From Plantago major (lineage: Eukaryota; Streptophyta; Magnoliopsida; Lamiales; Plantaginaceae), in the NCBI GenBank assembly GCA_026545765.1, contig CM048839.1, positions 84,249,914 to 84,313,913 of the forward strand: a stretch of 64,000 nt of DNA. Direction: 5' to 3'. Below the pieces are notes generated by a model that was given only the letters and a program-made list of their open reading frames with translations, was not told the DNA's origin and ran no database searches. Both the position numbers and the translations under genes were made by a program. How positions within the stretch are numbered: position 1 is the first letter of the stretch; the number at the start of each line of letters is the position of its first letter. Shown here in pieces: positions 10,116 to 21,916 of the stretch.

Positions 10116-11193
10116 TGTTAGGAAATTTGTTAGATATTTTGTTAGAAATATCTGTTTAGATTTTGATCAGCAACATGATGACTTATCTTAGTCTCAGAAA
10201 GGTGATTAGTACTCTTAGTTCACTTGAACATTGTAAAAGAGGAAACCCACTAAGAATGATAGTCTAGCTAATCTTGTATAGGATGTTAGGTCTCAAAATG
10301 TAATTTTTATTTTATGAAGAGAAGACCAAGAAGAAGACATCCAAGCAGAACAAGTTCAACGACATTGAAGACTTGAAGAAACTGCACAAGATTATCAAAC
10401 AGCTTTCTGAGATACCTTGGCCAGATATCTTGAAGACACGAATAGTTTTAAACAAACTGTGTCACAAGAGATATCTGAGAAATAAAAGGTCTATCTGAAA
10501 ACAAGGAAAGTGTCCACAGATATCTATTCTCAGATACCTTGAGCTTTAACCACATTTCTGAAAAAGAAATATATATATTGCAAACAAAGTTGTTTCAATA
10601 AAAGTGGTATCTGAAGTTAAAGATAAGAACGTGCAAAGAATCAGATAAATCTGATCAAGGTTGTCTCTGATACAAAGCATAGTTCCGTTGGCACTACAGG
10701 ACAAAAGTATAGTACAATGCATTAAATGCACGGACAGAGATGTCTGAACAAAAGCAACGGTAGCTTCTGAAGAAGAAGACAATCCTGCTACAGTACTATA
10801 CACAGATATCGATAGTTTGAATTTGATTTAAGCCCAACGGATACTATTCAAACGGCACTCAAATTCATCTATAAATATCAACACTTAGACAGCTTAAGAA
10901 GACACACAACCTGAAGAACTTACACTGAACACATATCTCGCTATCTCAAGCAAATTACTTATCCTCAAAGCTTTCTGTTGCGACCAAAGCTCTTGATCTT
11001 GAGTAACACTGAAGTTCTAAGTGTCCTGATCCTAAACAGGCACAACTATCTGTGAAAGAGTTGAATCAAAAGATCAAGTATCTGAGATTCATTCTCTTGA
11101 ACACTTATCTAAGACTTGGGTCAGTAAAAAGAACAAGATACCATACATTGAAAAGTGTATTAAGTATACTTGATTCATAGAGCTATCTGAATC
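10116..11193 (+). repeat. Element B 5' LTR part
   Basis: It matches 31745-32815 of the 3' LTR with about 20 differences by eye and is shorter at its right end. TATAAATA is at 10870-10877. It is related to the LTR of A but forms a separate subfamily, starting TGTTAGGAAATTTGTTAGA instead of TGTTAGGAATATCTG. Confidence 0.85.
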
Positions 11194-11215
11194 AAGTAAA
11201 CTGTGGGGTGCTAAA

Positions 11216-12170
11216 ACGGCGAAAGTTGCCTGGCAACTGATTGAAGAAATCTGTGCCGGAACTGAGAAAACCAAAGAAAACAAGTTCGAAGTTCTCATGT
11301 TGAAATTTCAAAATTTCAAACAAGGACCCACTGAAACTCTGGAAGAACTTGATTTTAGATTTACCACTCTCATGAGTGATATGGCAGCACTTGGCGAAAG
11401 TAACAGATACTCCTAGTCAGAAAAGATTAAGACTATTGTCAGAAGTCTTAACCACAACTGGGAGCATACTAAATTCTTTTATTTTAACCAAGGAATGCCA
11501 AATATCACTCCAGTGGAACTCTTCTCACACCTTGCTACGGTTGATTATGAGACAACACAAAGAGAACAAACAACTGAAAAGTTGCAGAATATTGCTCTAG
11601 TTGCTCAAGGAACTTCTGAAAAGAAGAAAAGCAAGGAAGAGACTGAGGATGCTCTTGCTGCAAAGCAAATGAGCAAATATGTCAGTCGAGAAATTGAGAG
11701 TAGAAAAGCCAAAGAGAAGCTGAAAAAGCATCTAGGCTCAAACTATCACCAGTACAAAAATATGCAAAGCTCGCTGAACAAGCCAGCTCAGAAAGCATCA
11801 TGTACTGAGGAAGCAGAAATTGGAAACGATATCTGTTTCTATTGTCAGAAACCTGGTCACTTCAAGAAGGATTGTCCTGCCTTCAACAAACTAAGGACAT
11901 GTGACAAGAAAGATAGAAGAATCTTCAGAAGAAGCCAGAAAGCTTTATTAACTGAAGAAAGAAAGAAAATCCAAACTCAACTGGATGCTCTAGACGTTGA
12001 GACAGATTCTGAGGATAACAATTCAGATGACTCGACCTTACCATCACCAGAATTATGTGGAGTTACTCATGATATAATCGACTTCGGCCTCAAGAAGAAT
12101 GAAATGTGTGGAGTTGTTGAAATAAACGGTCCATACATCTCTAACATAGAAATCTGTCTTATGGCTGATG
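11216..12170 (+). pseudogene. Element B gag (nucleocapsid)
   Basis: It begins with the copia gag core (KVAWQLIEEICAGTEKTK, then KFQNFKQGPTETLEEL, about 11225-11370). A basic helix near 11690 follows, then a CCHC zinc knuckle CFYCQKPGHFKKDCPAF (about 11836-11886). The tail is acidic, with ETDSEDNNSDDS near 12000. The order is that of the UBN2/copia gag family, which packages the element RNA. Fossil copy. Confidence 0.75.
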
Positions 12171-13520
12171 AGAATGCTTCCTGGACTAAAGCACAATGGC
12201 TATTTGATAGTGGATGCGGAAAGCACATGACAGGAGACAAAGCAAATCTGGTCGATTACAAAGCTTGCAATACAGGACCAGATATCAGATTTGCTGGAGG
12301 AGTATTAAATCCCTCTATGGGATTTGGCAACGTCAAATTGGGAACATTAACAATCACTGACGTATTACATGTTAAGGATTTGAAATATAATCTATTTAGC
12401 ATGAGCCAATTTGCAGACAAAGGTTTTACTGTAAAATTCAAAGCAAAATACTGCAAACTAATTGACAATGACTCAAAGCAGACAGTCTTGGTTGCTCGAC
12501 GGAAAGGCAGTCTTTATGTTGCCGATTGGGCATCTGCCACAACTGAAGAATGTCTCTTGGTGAGTCAATCTGGTCACACGTAAGAAACCGGTTATGGCAC
12601 AAAAGAATGAGTCACTTGAACTTCAAAACTCTGAACAAACTTGCCAAGAAAGAGTTAGTGGTTGGCCTTCCCAAAACATCTTTCAGAAAGGATGGTATCT
12701 GTTCTGCATGTCAGATGGGGAAACAATCCAAAATCTCTTTCAAGTCCAAAACTAGACACTCTAGTGTTAGACCACTGCAACTACTACATATGGATCTTTT
12801 TGAATCCTCTGTAACTAGTTATGCAGGAAAGAAATATGGTCTGGTTGTTGTAGATGACTTCTCAAGATTCACTTGGGTTGTCTTTATGAAACACAAATCG
12901 ATGCGGTGGAGATACCAAACTTCTTTGAAAAAGCTTGAAGTCATGAAAAATGACAAGGTATCTGCAATCAGAACAGACCATGGTACTGAGTTTGTCAACC
13001 AGTACATAAAGGAGTTTTGTACCTGCAAAGGTATACAACACCAACTTTCCTCTGTAAGAACACCTCAACAAAATGGTGTTGCAGAAAGGAAAAACAGAAC
13101 CCTTAAAGAAGCTGCAAGGACGATGCTAGCTGACACTGAAATAAGTGAAGTTTATTGGGTTGAAGCTGTAAACACAGCCTGCTACACTCAGAACAGATGT
13201 TTGATAAACAAACACCATGACAAGACCCCTTATGAAATCTTGGTTGGTAGACCCCCTAATATCAAACATCTGAGAGTATTTGGTTGTAGATGTTTTGTTC
13301 TAAACAATGGAAAAGATTATCTGAGAACATTTCAACCAAAGGTAGATAAAGGTGTATTTCTTGGTTATTCCACGAATAGTAAAGCCTACAGAATTTACAA
13401 CAAAAGAACAAAGAAAATTGAAGAATCAGTTCATGTTGTATTCTATGAAGGAAGTAAGAAAACACTTCCTAATGATGAACTCTCAGAAAGGTTCAAAGAA
13501 CTAATGTTGAGGGATTCTGA
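12171..13520 (+). pseudogene. Element B protease and integrase
   Basis: The copia protease motif DSGCGKHMTG lies near 12207-12236. Next come the GAG-pre-integrase zinc-binding part ([11 protein letters not shown]... CSACQMGKQ, about 12590-12725) and the integrase core with its acidic triad: HMDLF near 12790, RTDHGTEF near 12970 and [12 protein letters not shown] near 13065. The stretch [12 protein letters not shown] (13275) marks the post-core region. Protease before integrase before RT is the defining order of Ty1/copia. Confidence 0.88.
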
Positions 13521-13959
13521 AGAAGAATCCTCAGGAAGGAGAAACATCATTATGGAAAGTGAGGATGACTCTGACGTAGAAAAGCTTGATATGCCTAGTA
13601 ACAACAAGATGACTCACAAACATGATGAAGAATTTCATATGAAACTTCCAGAAATGGAAACTGAAGATATTCATCATGAAGCTATCTCTGGAAATAATCT
13701 CTCTGAAAGACATGTTCCAGATAGCTCAAACACTGAACAAGTGTCAGACATTAATTGCCCTTCTGAGGAGCAAAATGTCATAGATACTGAAAAAGTATCA
13801 AATCAAAATCCCAGTGATTCACATTCAAATCATTTGGATATTGATCCTACTAGCACTAAACCTATGATGAGATGGATCAAGGATCATCCTGCAAACGATG
13901 TTATTGGATCAATTGATCAAGGTGTTAGGACTAGGAGAGCAATAGCTGAAAATTCTAAC

Positions 13960-15409
13960 TCTCTCTTTGGATGTTTCATCTCAAATATTGAACCTAAAAA
14001 TATAGAAGAAGCATTAGGAGACCAAGACTGGATCTCTGCAATGCAAGAAGAGTTGGATCAATTTGAGAGAAACAAAGTCTGGAAACTAGTTCCATTTGAG
14101 GAAGGAATATCTGTGATTGGAACCAAGTGGGTTTTCAGAAACAAGATGAATGAATCTGGTGAAATAACCAGAAACAAAGCAAGATTGGATGCAATAAGAC
14201 TCTTTCTAGCCTTTGCAACTCATAAAGATTTTAAAGTTTATCAGATGGATGTCAAAAGTGCATTCTTGAACGGTGAACTTGCAGAAGAAGTTTATGTTGA
14301 GCAACCACCTGGCTTTGAAGTTTCCTCAGAAAGTAGAACGGTCTATAAACCATGTAAAGCTCAGATGGATCAAACAGGCTCCAAGAGCATGGTATGACAC
14401 TTTGGCCAAATACCTTCTGGAAAGTGGTTTCAAGAAAGGTGAAGTTGATAAAACTTTATTTACCTTAAATCATGACGGGAAACTACTCTTAGTTCAAGTA
14501 TGTGTTGATGACATCATATTTGGGTCTAAGGACAAGCAACTTTGTAATGACTTTGCAAATCTCATGAAAAGTAAGTTTGAGATGAGCATGATGGGAGAAA
14601 TGAATTATTTTCTAGGATTGCAAGTCAAGCAACTCAATGATGGAATATTCATAAGTCAAACAAAGTATGCAAAAGATATGCTCACAAAATTCAATATTAA
14701 GCCTTCTGAAAAGAATGCTAAGATACCTATGAGCATTGGAACCAAAATGACCTATACTGAATCAGATAAGAGTGTTGAAGAACATAAGTATAGGAAATTG
14801 ATAGGTTCACTACTTTACCTCACTGCAAGTAGACCTGATATTCAATACGCCGTTGGAGTATGTGCTAGATTTCAGACAAATCCGATGCAAACACACTACA
14901 ACATTGCTATGAAAATATTAAGGTATGTAAAAGGTACAGTAGATGTAGGATTGTGGTATCCTAAAGAAAGCGGATTGAGTTTAGCTGGGTACTCAGACGC
15001 TGATTATGCTGGATCACTGCTTGATAGGAAAAGCACCTCAGGAACTTGTCAGTTTCTGGGCACTAGACTTATCTCGTGGTTTAGCAAGAAGCAAAACTCA
15101 ATTGCAACTTCTACCACAGAGGCTGAATATATTGCTGTTGGTTGTTCTGCAACACAAATTTTGTGTATACAACAACAACTTAAAGACTATGGACTCGATG
15201 AAAAGAAAACTCCCATTTTCTGTGACAACACAAGTGCTATTGTGATTACACAGAATCCTAAATTTCATGCCAGAACAAAGCATATTGATGTTAGACATCA
15301 CTTCATCAGAGACCATGTTGAAAAAGGCAATATAGAGATACTCAAGATTGGCACTGAAGACCAACTTGTAGATATCTTCACTAAGCCTTACGACATAGTC
15401 TTGGACTAA
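13960..15409 (+). pseudogene. Element B reverse transcriptase and RNase H
   Basis: The RVT_2 domain begins near 13990 ([18 protein letters not shown]) and includes [20 protein letters not shown] (about 14235) and the catalytic CVDDIIFGS (near 14505), a variant of YVDD. The RNase H part has GYSDADYAGSLLDRKST (about 14990), STTEAEYIAV (15110) and KHIDVRHHFIRD (15280). This enzyme pair copies the element RNA into DNA. It is a clear SIRE-lineage copia pol. Fossil copy. Confidence 0.88.
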
Positions 15410-15421
15410 TGGAACTACCAA

Positions 15422-15581
15422 TGAACTGAAAAAGTTCAGGAATCTGGAACGGGCATCCAGAGAAGAGGTATCTGGAACGGGCATCCAGAGAAGAGAAAAG
15501 AGAAATCTGGAACGGGTATCCAGAAGTCAAAAAGGCTAAAGAGCAAAAAGACAGCTTAAGATCTTTGAGACAGGAACTCAG
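15422..15581 (+). repeat. Array of short hairpins with constant loop (element B)
   Basis: Three copies of TCTGGA-loop-TCCAGA stand at 15443-15461, 15471-15489 and 15506-15524, with loops ACGGGCA, ACGGGCA and ACGGGTA. A fourth has stem TGAG/CTCA (15566-15580) with loop ACAGGAA. A TGAAC/GTTCA hairpin (15422-15438) with a 7-nt A-rich loop precedes them. The array begins 13 bp after the end of pol. The equivalent array of A is at 37779-38039. Confidence 0.85.
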
Positions 15582-16227
15582 ATATCTGAATCACTCTATA
15601 AACGGGGAACACAAAGGAGAATAGTACAACTATCTGCAGTCAACTACTCTCTTGAAATTCGCATTATTTCTATCTTGATGAAAAACTTGGAAAAATCCTA
15701 AGTATAAGACAGATTCAAATGCAAACAGTGTTCTTGGTCATACAAAAACGTGATTCAGATAGCTAATAGCCAAAATTCATTAAATGGGCACAATTACACT
15801 TGTTTATTGTGATCATTGCTGAAGAAGCAATGGTGACCCTTGATGAAATTAAGCGTTTGATCTATACGGTGGAAATTAATTCACAGTAAATAGTGGACTG
15901 TAAAAATTCTGACAAAGCCCACTTTGCATTTAATGCCGAACTAGCTTTTGCTCACGCCTGCTTGCAAATCACAGATACGTACACAAAATATCAATTTGTA
16001 TGTATTTGTCTGTTGAGATTCTATTGCTATATATATAGGATTTTGGCAAAAGAAATCACTTTCGCCTAATCCAAAATTCCGACTTGCACAAAAATAGCAA
16101 AACTTTCTCTTGATTCTCTGCAAACCTTCTACAATCTCTGCAAATCAAGATTAAGTTTTTCTGCAAAGAATTACTGAATCAAATCTCTTTCAAACACCAA
16201 CCCAAATTCCCTACACTATATAAAGAG
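15582..16227 (+). other. Non-coding spacer between pol and the 3' ORF of B
   Basis: There is no sustained ORF. A purine-rich GGGGAACACAAAGGAG (15604) is followed by the position equivalent to the CACTA insertion site of A (about 15629-15645). The spacer then holds a conserved TATA motif and a T/C-rich leader. Confidence 0.6.
16028..16039 (+). promoter_or_regulatory. Possible internal promoter (TATA) of the B 3' ORF
   Basis: TATATATATAGG is followed by ATTTTGGCAAAAG and TTTCGCCTAATCC. The same block is at 46310 in A. The distance to the ATG of the 3' ORF is 200 bp here (ATG 16228) and 199 bp in A (ATG 46509). The downstream stretch looks like an untranslated leader. Confidence 0.5.
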
Positions 16228-18780
16228 ATGGCCCCCAAAGAATTCTTCCACACAGAAATCTCAATCCTCCACTGGTACTGCTGAAAAGCAAGCACCAGAG
16301 TTGGTTATTGTGAACAACCGACTGGTAGGAGATTTTAATCCTGACCATTGGACTTCAAATCACAGAATGATTTGGGGTGGTGCCATGGATGAGGAATACC
16401 TCACGGCTGCAATAGAGAACTAAGCTGACAGAAAGCTGATTCTTGACATGCTTGAAAGGCACAAATCAAGGGTTTTCTATCTGCTCGCCCAAGTGGAATT
16501 TCATCACTCTATGTGTTGGAATTCTACAACAACTCCAGGATAATTTCATGTGTTTCTGAAGGCACTGCAATAGTGTTCACAAAACCTCGATCAAGGAAAG
16601 GAAATCCTTCTGGACTTAACAACTTTCTGTAAGTTGTTTGAGTTTCAAAATCTTGGAAAGGATTTTGAAATAAACACCAAGGATGATGATCTCCTTGGAG
16701 GTGTTAAACAATTGTACAGTGACGTGTGTGATCTTGAAAAATCAGATACACCCACTGAGTTCAAGCTTGCTGACATCCGAACCAGACATCTGATGGTTCA
16801 CTGGGATGTATTGGCTTGCATTCTTCACAGATGCTTTGATAGTCTACAAGGAGGTGCTGACCAGATAAGCCAAGAACGATGGATCAAGATTTTCTTGCTG
16901 AATCAACAAGACAAAAGGCTGGAAAACACTTTTAACTGGGGAAAGTACGCCTTCATGAAGTTTGTGAAGAAGATTCAAGGCTTCGAGCCTAAGATCGCCA
17001 AAGGACTAGCTGAGCCAAAGGCCACAGTAGGCTATGGTCTGAAGATATGCTACTTGCTGGAGAAGCTTGGCATTGAGCTCAGAGAGACGGCTGAAATAGC
17101 CAACAGTAACATACTCTACAAATATGAGTATACAAACTTGATGAAAAAGGTTACTGGGTCTCAGAAAGGTTCTAAGAAGCGAAAGTTTGAAAAGGTATCT
17201 GAAGAAAAGGTTGCGACCAAGAAGCCCAGAACTTCAAGAAAGAAGTGTGCTGGCAAATCAGTAGACACACCCATTGAGGTTCTCGATTCTCAGATATCTG
17301 CAGGCCTTGCCGATGAACTGATAAAGGCAGATCAACTCATCAATGCTGCAAAAGAGTCATCAACTACTGAACAAGTAGACTCAGCAAGAGAAAGTGCGTT
17401 CAGAAATGTTGCGACTAATGCAGAATGCCTTGTTGATGAACTTATTAATGCTGCCAAAACAGGTGAAAAACACCAAGCCCTATCTGTAGAAACCGCAGGA
17501 ATTATGGACCAATCTGTTCCCAATGCTGATGAGTGCTCTGACGATGAAGATGATGAACTAGTCATCTCTCAAGTCCTAGAAAGAACAAAGAGGGCTAAGG
17601 TTACTGTAACAGTAACTGGTGATAAGGTTTCTGAAAAAGAACCTACACCTCAGGTTGCTGAACAAGCACCTAAAGCAAAGGTTGTTGGTGCAAACACATC
17701 ATCAGGGAATGTTTTCTACGCACAACTTCAAAAAGCCCTGATGAGTGGTAATTTAGTGCTGGCAGATGCTGATGGAAATGCCACATCTAATAATCTGGAA
17801 GAACACTCTACTGACCGATCCTCTGCTTCCAGACAACCACAACAACCACAATCACAACAACCACAACAGCCACAAGTGGTTGATGAAATGGTAAATGAAC
17901 TCCATTTCGAATTACCAGAAACTGAGAAGGAGGTTACCCCAACCTCGCCTCTTAAGAAATCTGAGCCTGTACCACAGGTGATAATTTATTCTCAAGATAA
18001 CACTTTTCAGTCATTTGTCTATGTGCTTAATCATTTAAAGAAAATGTTTCTAACAGGCTCCAACTGAGAAAGAGGAAGATAAGGCAGAAATGCCAGAGAC
18101 AAACCCAGAGACCGACAAGGTTTCTGAAGAACACATCATTGAGCCTTCTAGCATGAAGGTACATGAAAAATCAGTGATAAGTATTCTTTATCATGGGTTA
18201 TCTTAGACTTCTTCTAAAATATTCAATACTTTCTACCTACAGGCTCATTCAGAAGTAGAAATGCAAAGGGAAAAGTTACATCCCTGCGTGATCAATGGAA
18301 ATTGATGAAGCTCCCAAGGCAACATCACATGAAAGAATACGAACCGAAAGTTTCGAGAAAATGACTCTGAGCTTCCTATTGAGGAAGTAAGTCCAAAACT
18401 CAGAACTCATTAAAGCATTTTTGCACAAATTCTTTCAAATAATTTCCCAAGTATTGTATTAATTTTAAATCTCAGGTTCAAGAAAGAAAGGTTGATGAGG
18501 ACCAGACTTCCAAGTCTCCACCTCACAACAAGATATCTGAGACACCAATTGTCTCAGTAGCACAAGTCTCTGAGCCTGAAGTACTTACTCAGGTAACTCA
18601 GAAACTAAACTACACTTCTACTCAGATATCTACAAAAGTTTTGAAGCTCACTCAATACTCTTTCTTTCAGGCTCAAACAAGTGCAAAGCAGGCTCCCAAT
18701 GATGAGAAAAGGGACCTACTTCCCTTCTTCAAAGCTCAAACCCTGCCAAAGCATATTCAATGCTTCAAGAAATGGCAAAG
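16228..18780 (+). pseudogene. Element B 3' ORF ('env-like'/plant transposon protein), first part
   Basis: SIRE-lineage copia elements carry an extra ORF after pol, often called env-like, whose role is unproven. Here the ATG is at 16228. A conserved globular core (HLMVHWDVLACILHRCF, SQERWIKIFLLNQQDKRL, NWGKYAFMKFVKKIQGFEP, KICYLLEKLGIELRE) spans 16780-17100. A Lys/Arg-rich nuclear-signal-like patch (KKRKFEK, KKPRTSRKKCAGK) lies at 17175-17265. Then come an acidic stretch, a Gln/Pro repeat (17834-17880), and a tail cut by intron-like segments. No transmembrane segment is evident, so an envelope role is doubtful. Element C is inserted at 18781. Broken. Confidence 0.7.
17978..18668 (+). other. 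Four intron-like segments in the B 3' ORF
   Basis: GT...AG intervals of 76-89 nt with T-rich ends lie at about 17978-18056, 18159-18242, 18387-18475 and 18593-18668. The flanking exon-like pieces keep the local acidic, Glu/Val/Ser-rich composition, and several begin GCTC or GTTCAAGAAAG. They sit where A has a comparable series. Called from splice signals and comparison of the two copies. Confidence 0.55.
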
Positions 18781-19614
18781 TGTTAAAACTTAAGATCCCG
18801 GATTGGTACTTTGAAACAAGATCAATAGACAATGTTGCCAACAATGTTGTTCAACAATGTCTACAGTAAACAGATAGCAGCGGATGAATAATGTAACTTC
18901 TATTACCAAGCCAATATATAGAAAAATATATTGGCAGCGCCTTAGGCAAAATATCTACTGACAGGAAAAGTAGATCTAATCAAATAGGTTTAATACAATC
19001 ACAAACGATTGATTAAACAACCAAAACTAGCCCTAGAAGAACCAACAGTAAAAGCTATTCTAGGTCGATGTTTGAAAGAGTTATTCCAACAATGAATACT
19101 CTTAGACAAACTCTAAAGTTAGCAGAAAACAAGAAGCCTAAAATCTCTATTGATCTTTTCAAAAAGCTCAAACATTGCTTTGCTGAATCCTTGCATATAT
19201 ATACTTGAGATGTCGACCTCTTCCATCTATGTCGAAAGGCAATAGGATCTTGGCAAAGGCAATTTTTCCTTTTACTTGTTTTCTTCAAAATGCGCATAGA
19301 AGGAAATTTCCATATTTCAATTCTTCATAAAATATATTCCTTCTTGCTTTCACCACAAGCTGTTCTTTTTCCTTAAATCAATTCTTGTTCGTTTTGTCAA
19401 TACTTCCAGTCCAAGTATCCTGTCCAAAGTGCTTTGTCTTCGATGTCTGCGGCAATGCTATATCTTCAATGTTATGCCAACATTGAATTCTATCCTGTCA
19501 CAATGTTATACAACATTGATAATCCTGCAGCTTCACAAACAACAACAAACACAAACTTGGAACTGATTATTGAAAGACAAGATTATCAAAATATAAGTGC
19601 ATACTGCACTTTCA
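18781..19614 (-). repeat. Element C 3' LTR (left copy)
   Basis: The ends are TG...CA, and the reverse complement of a GGGGGAGAT polypurine tract abuts at 19615-19625. It contains three CAATGTT/AACATTG hairpin words (18829-18861, 19468-19486, 19501-19518) and a minus-strand TATATATATG near 19192-19203. Confidence 0.9.
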
Positions 19615-19829
19615 ATCTCCCCCTTAATCTTAGTCTTTCATCACAAAACAAAACAAGAGATCAGATCATAGAAACATAACTAAGAACTACTAAAGATCTA
19701 TTCTCCCCCTTAACCAGACAACTTAAGAAAATATTCAGGAGAATTTAAAATATTATAGACCCACAAAGATTAGCCCCAAAAAAATTATAATTGTTCAACA
19801 CAGACTCAAGAAGAATGAACTCAAGTTAT

Positions 19830-21768
19830 CTATTCTCCCCCTTTTTGTGAGGAAAGAAAAGAAACTAGAGTACTTCTAAACTTCAGATTGTTTGAGATCT
19901 GCTCATCAAGCCCTTTGATTTGCTCCAGAATCAGCTTGTCCTGTTCAGTTAAAATACCTGCAGACAGAGTTTCAATGTTAGGAGTCAATGTTGTCCCAAC
20001 ATGTAAGTCAACATTGGAACGTTGAGCAGCAACTACAGAACTTTCTGGTGCATCAGTTTTGCCAGTAGAAAGAGGCATATTCTCCTCCACATCCATGTTC
20101 ACAGAAACATCAGGATCTACCCAAGGAAGATCACAGATCCTGTCATGTGTTTCCAGCAGTTGTTTGGTGACTGTGATGGATTTGAAGTTGGAATGATAGA
20201 CATCATTGGCTTTAACCTCAATACCACGTGATCGAAGAACAAAGAATATAGTGGATGGAAGAATCAAATGGCCTCGATCCTCTATTCTTAGAATTTTCTA
20301 GATGCTTGAGAATCCTTTCTCCCATTGACATTGTAACCCATTTTAATCAGAAGCAACATGGTCGCCTCTTGCCGAAGCTTGGCGACCAGTGCAGATCCTG
20401 GCAAGAACAGATACTAGAGAACAACAATATTTCAGATCTAGAGTTCCAGTAGGCCAAGATTTTAATTTTCCTGCAGTTAGCTCTCTTGCAATCTCATCCA
20501 TAGTTACCTCCACATGAGTCTCAATCTCATCCCTATTTCTATGCAAAGACAAGATTGATATCCTTAGAAGTCAAGAAGAATACATCACCTCTCAAGTACA
20601 CAAAGGATGCTTACCATGCCCTTCACTACCAAAATTCTCGGATAAATGGGCATAGAATTCTCTTATGATTTCAGAACAAAGGCGAGATATTGAGTAACAG
20701 CATAATAGAGATTCCTTTTCTTCAGATAGGCAACCAAGTTATACTCTTCAAATGAGTCCTCTTTAATTATCTTCTCAACATCTATAGCATTGTTTTTGAT
20801 TTTCTCATATTTTTCCAGATTCTTGTTATCATAGAACAAATGAGAAACTGCATCTTCATCCCAATCAGACCCATCTCAAACACGAGTTCGGAGGATAGAT
20901 CATTTACCTCAGGGTCTTCAATCTGGTCTTCTCCAAGAATGACATCCTCATCATCAAGTGATTCTTCTTCATATTCTTCCTCTGTCTCAGCTTCATAATC
21001 TTCAGAGTCATCTGAGCTTTCATCTGAGTCTCTCAGATCTTCTTCTTCAACCATTGACTCATCCTTAGAGTCATCTTCAGTTTCTGGCTCATAATCCTCC
21101 ATATCATTAGTGCTTTCATCATTGTTATCATCATGAGCAGCTGATGTTGCAACAACATCCTCATCTATATTCATTGGATCACTCTCAGTTTTCTCTGAGT
21201 CATCTGACTGCCAATCTTCCACCTCGACTAGTTCAATAGTAGGCTCGTCTGCGGGTTTCTCAACATTTTCAGAATACATGCTGGTCTGATTCTCATCATT
21301 CAGGCCAACAGTAGCCGTTTCCCCTGTTTTGTCAGGTTGTTGTACATCATCTTCTTCAACAGGTGCAGGGTTTTGGGGGTTTTCTGTCAGATCTGCATGT
21401 TGAATTTCGGGATGTCCAACATCTTTCCCATCATCCTCCATGGGAGCATCTTTCTCTATCCCCATCGGGCTTTCATCATTATCCCTCAGATCTTGTGGCA
21501 AGTCGACTGGCATGCTCCCCAATTTAACAAGGGTTTCTGCAGCAAATTCAGAGGGGTTTGATGGTGATGACTCTGTTTGGGTTTTTGGAGATGGTGGTTT
21601 TGGTACAGGAGATGAGGGTTTTTCAGCACTATCTTCCGAATCCTCACAATTATAGACTGGAATCTCAAAATCGGCCGGTTCAGCACGAATGGGAAGAGGA
21701 TAAGCTTGCTCCCCCTCAGGTGTTTGCAATGAAAATCCGGGCAAGACGGGTTTTGTCGGGGACGACAT
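19830..21768 (-). pseudogene. Element C 3' ORF (env-like, acidic)
   Basis: It reads on the minus strand from ATG 21768 (MSSPTKPVLPGFSLQTPEGE). The first 330 residues are extremely acidic and Ser/Pro-rich with Asp/Glu runs, then a region near 20340-20550 and a last stretch (20267-19830) with ILPSTIFFVLRSRGIEVKAN and a Gln/Leu-rich helix (EQIKGLDEQISNNL). The position after pol matches the extra ORF of SIRE elements. I see no signal peptide or clear membrane anchor. A 24-T run (21893-21916) lies in its leader. Broken. Confidence 0.6.
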
Positions 21769-21916
21769 TGTTTGGATCGTGAAGCTAGAGTTGAGGGAGA
21801 AAGAGCGGGAGAGGAGTTTTGGTTGAGAGAGACGAGAGAGTAAAGTGAGGGGAAGGTGAAGAGTTTTGGGAGTAAGAAGTAAAAACAGGGAATTTTTTTT
21901 TTTTTTTTTTTTTTTT

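Noticed and set aside
16228-18780. Calling the 3' ORF of A and B a true envelope gene
   Set aside because: No signal peptide, transmembrane helix or furin-like site is visible, and the protein has basic nuclear-signal-like patches. 'Env-like' is kept only as the customary name.
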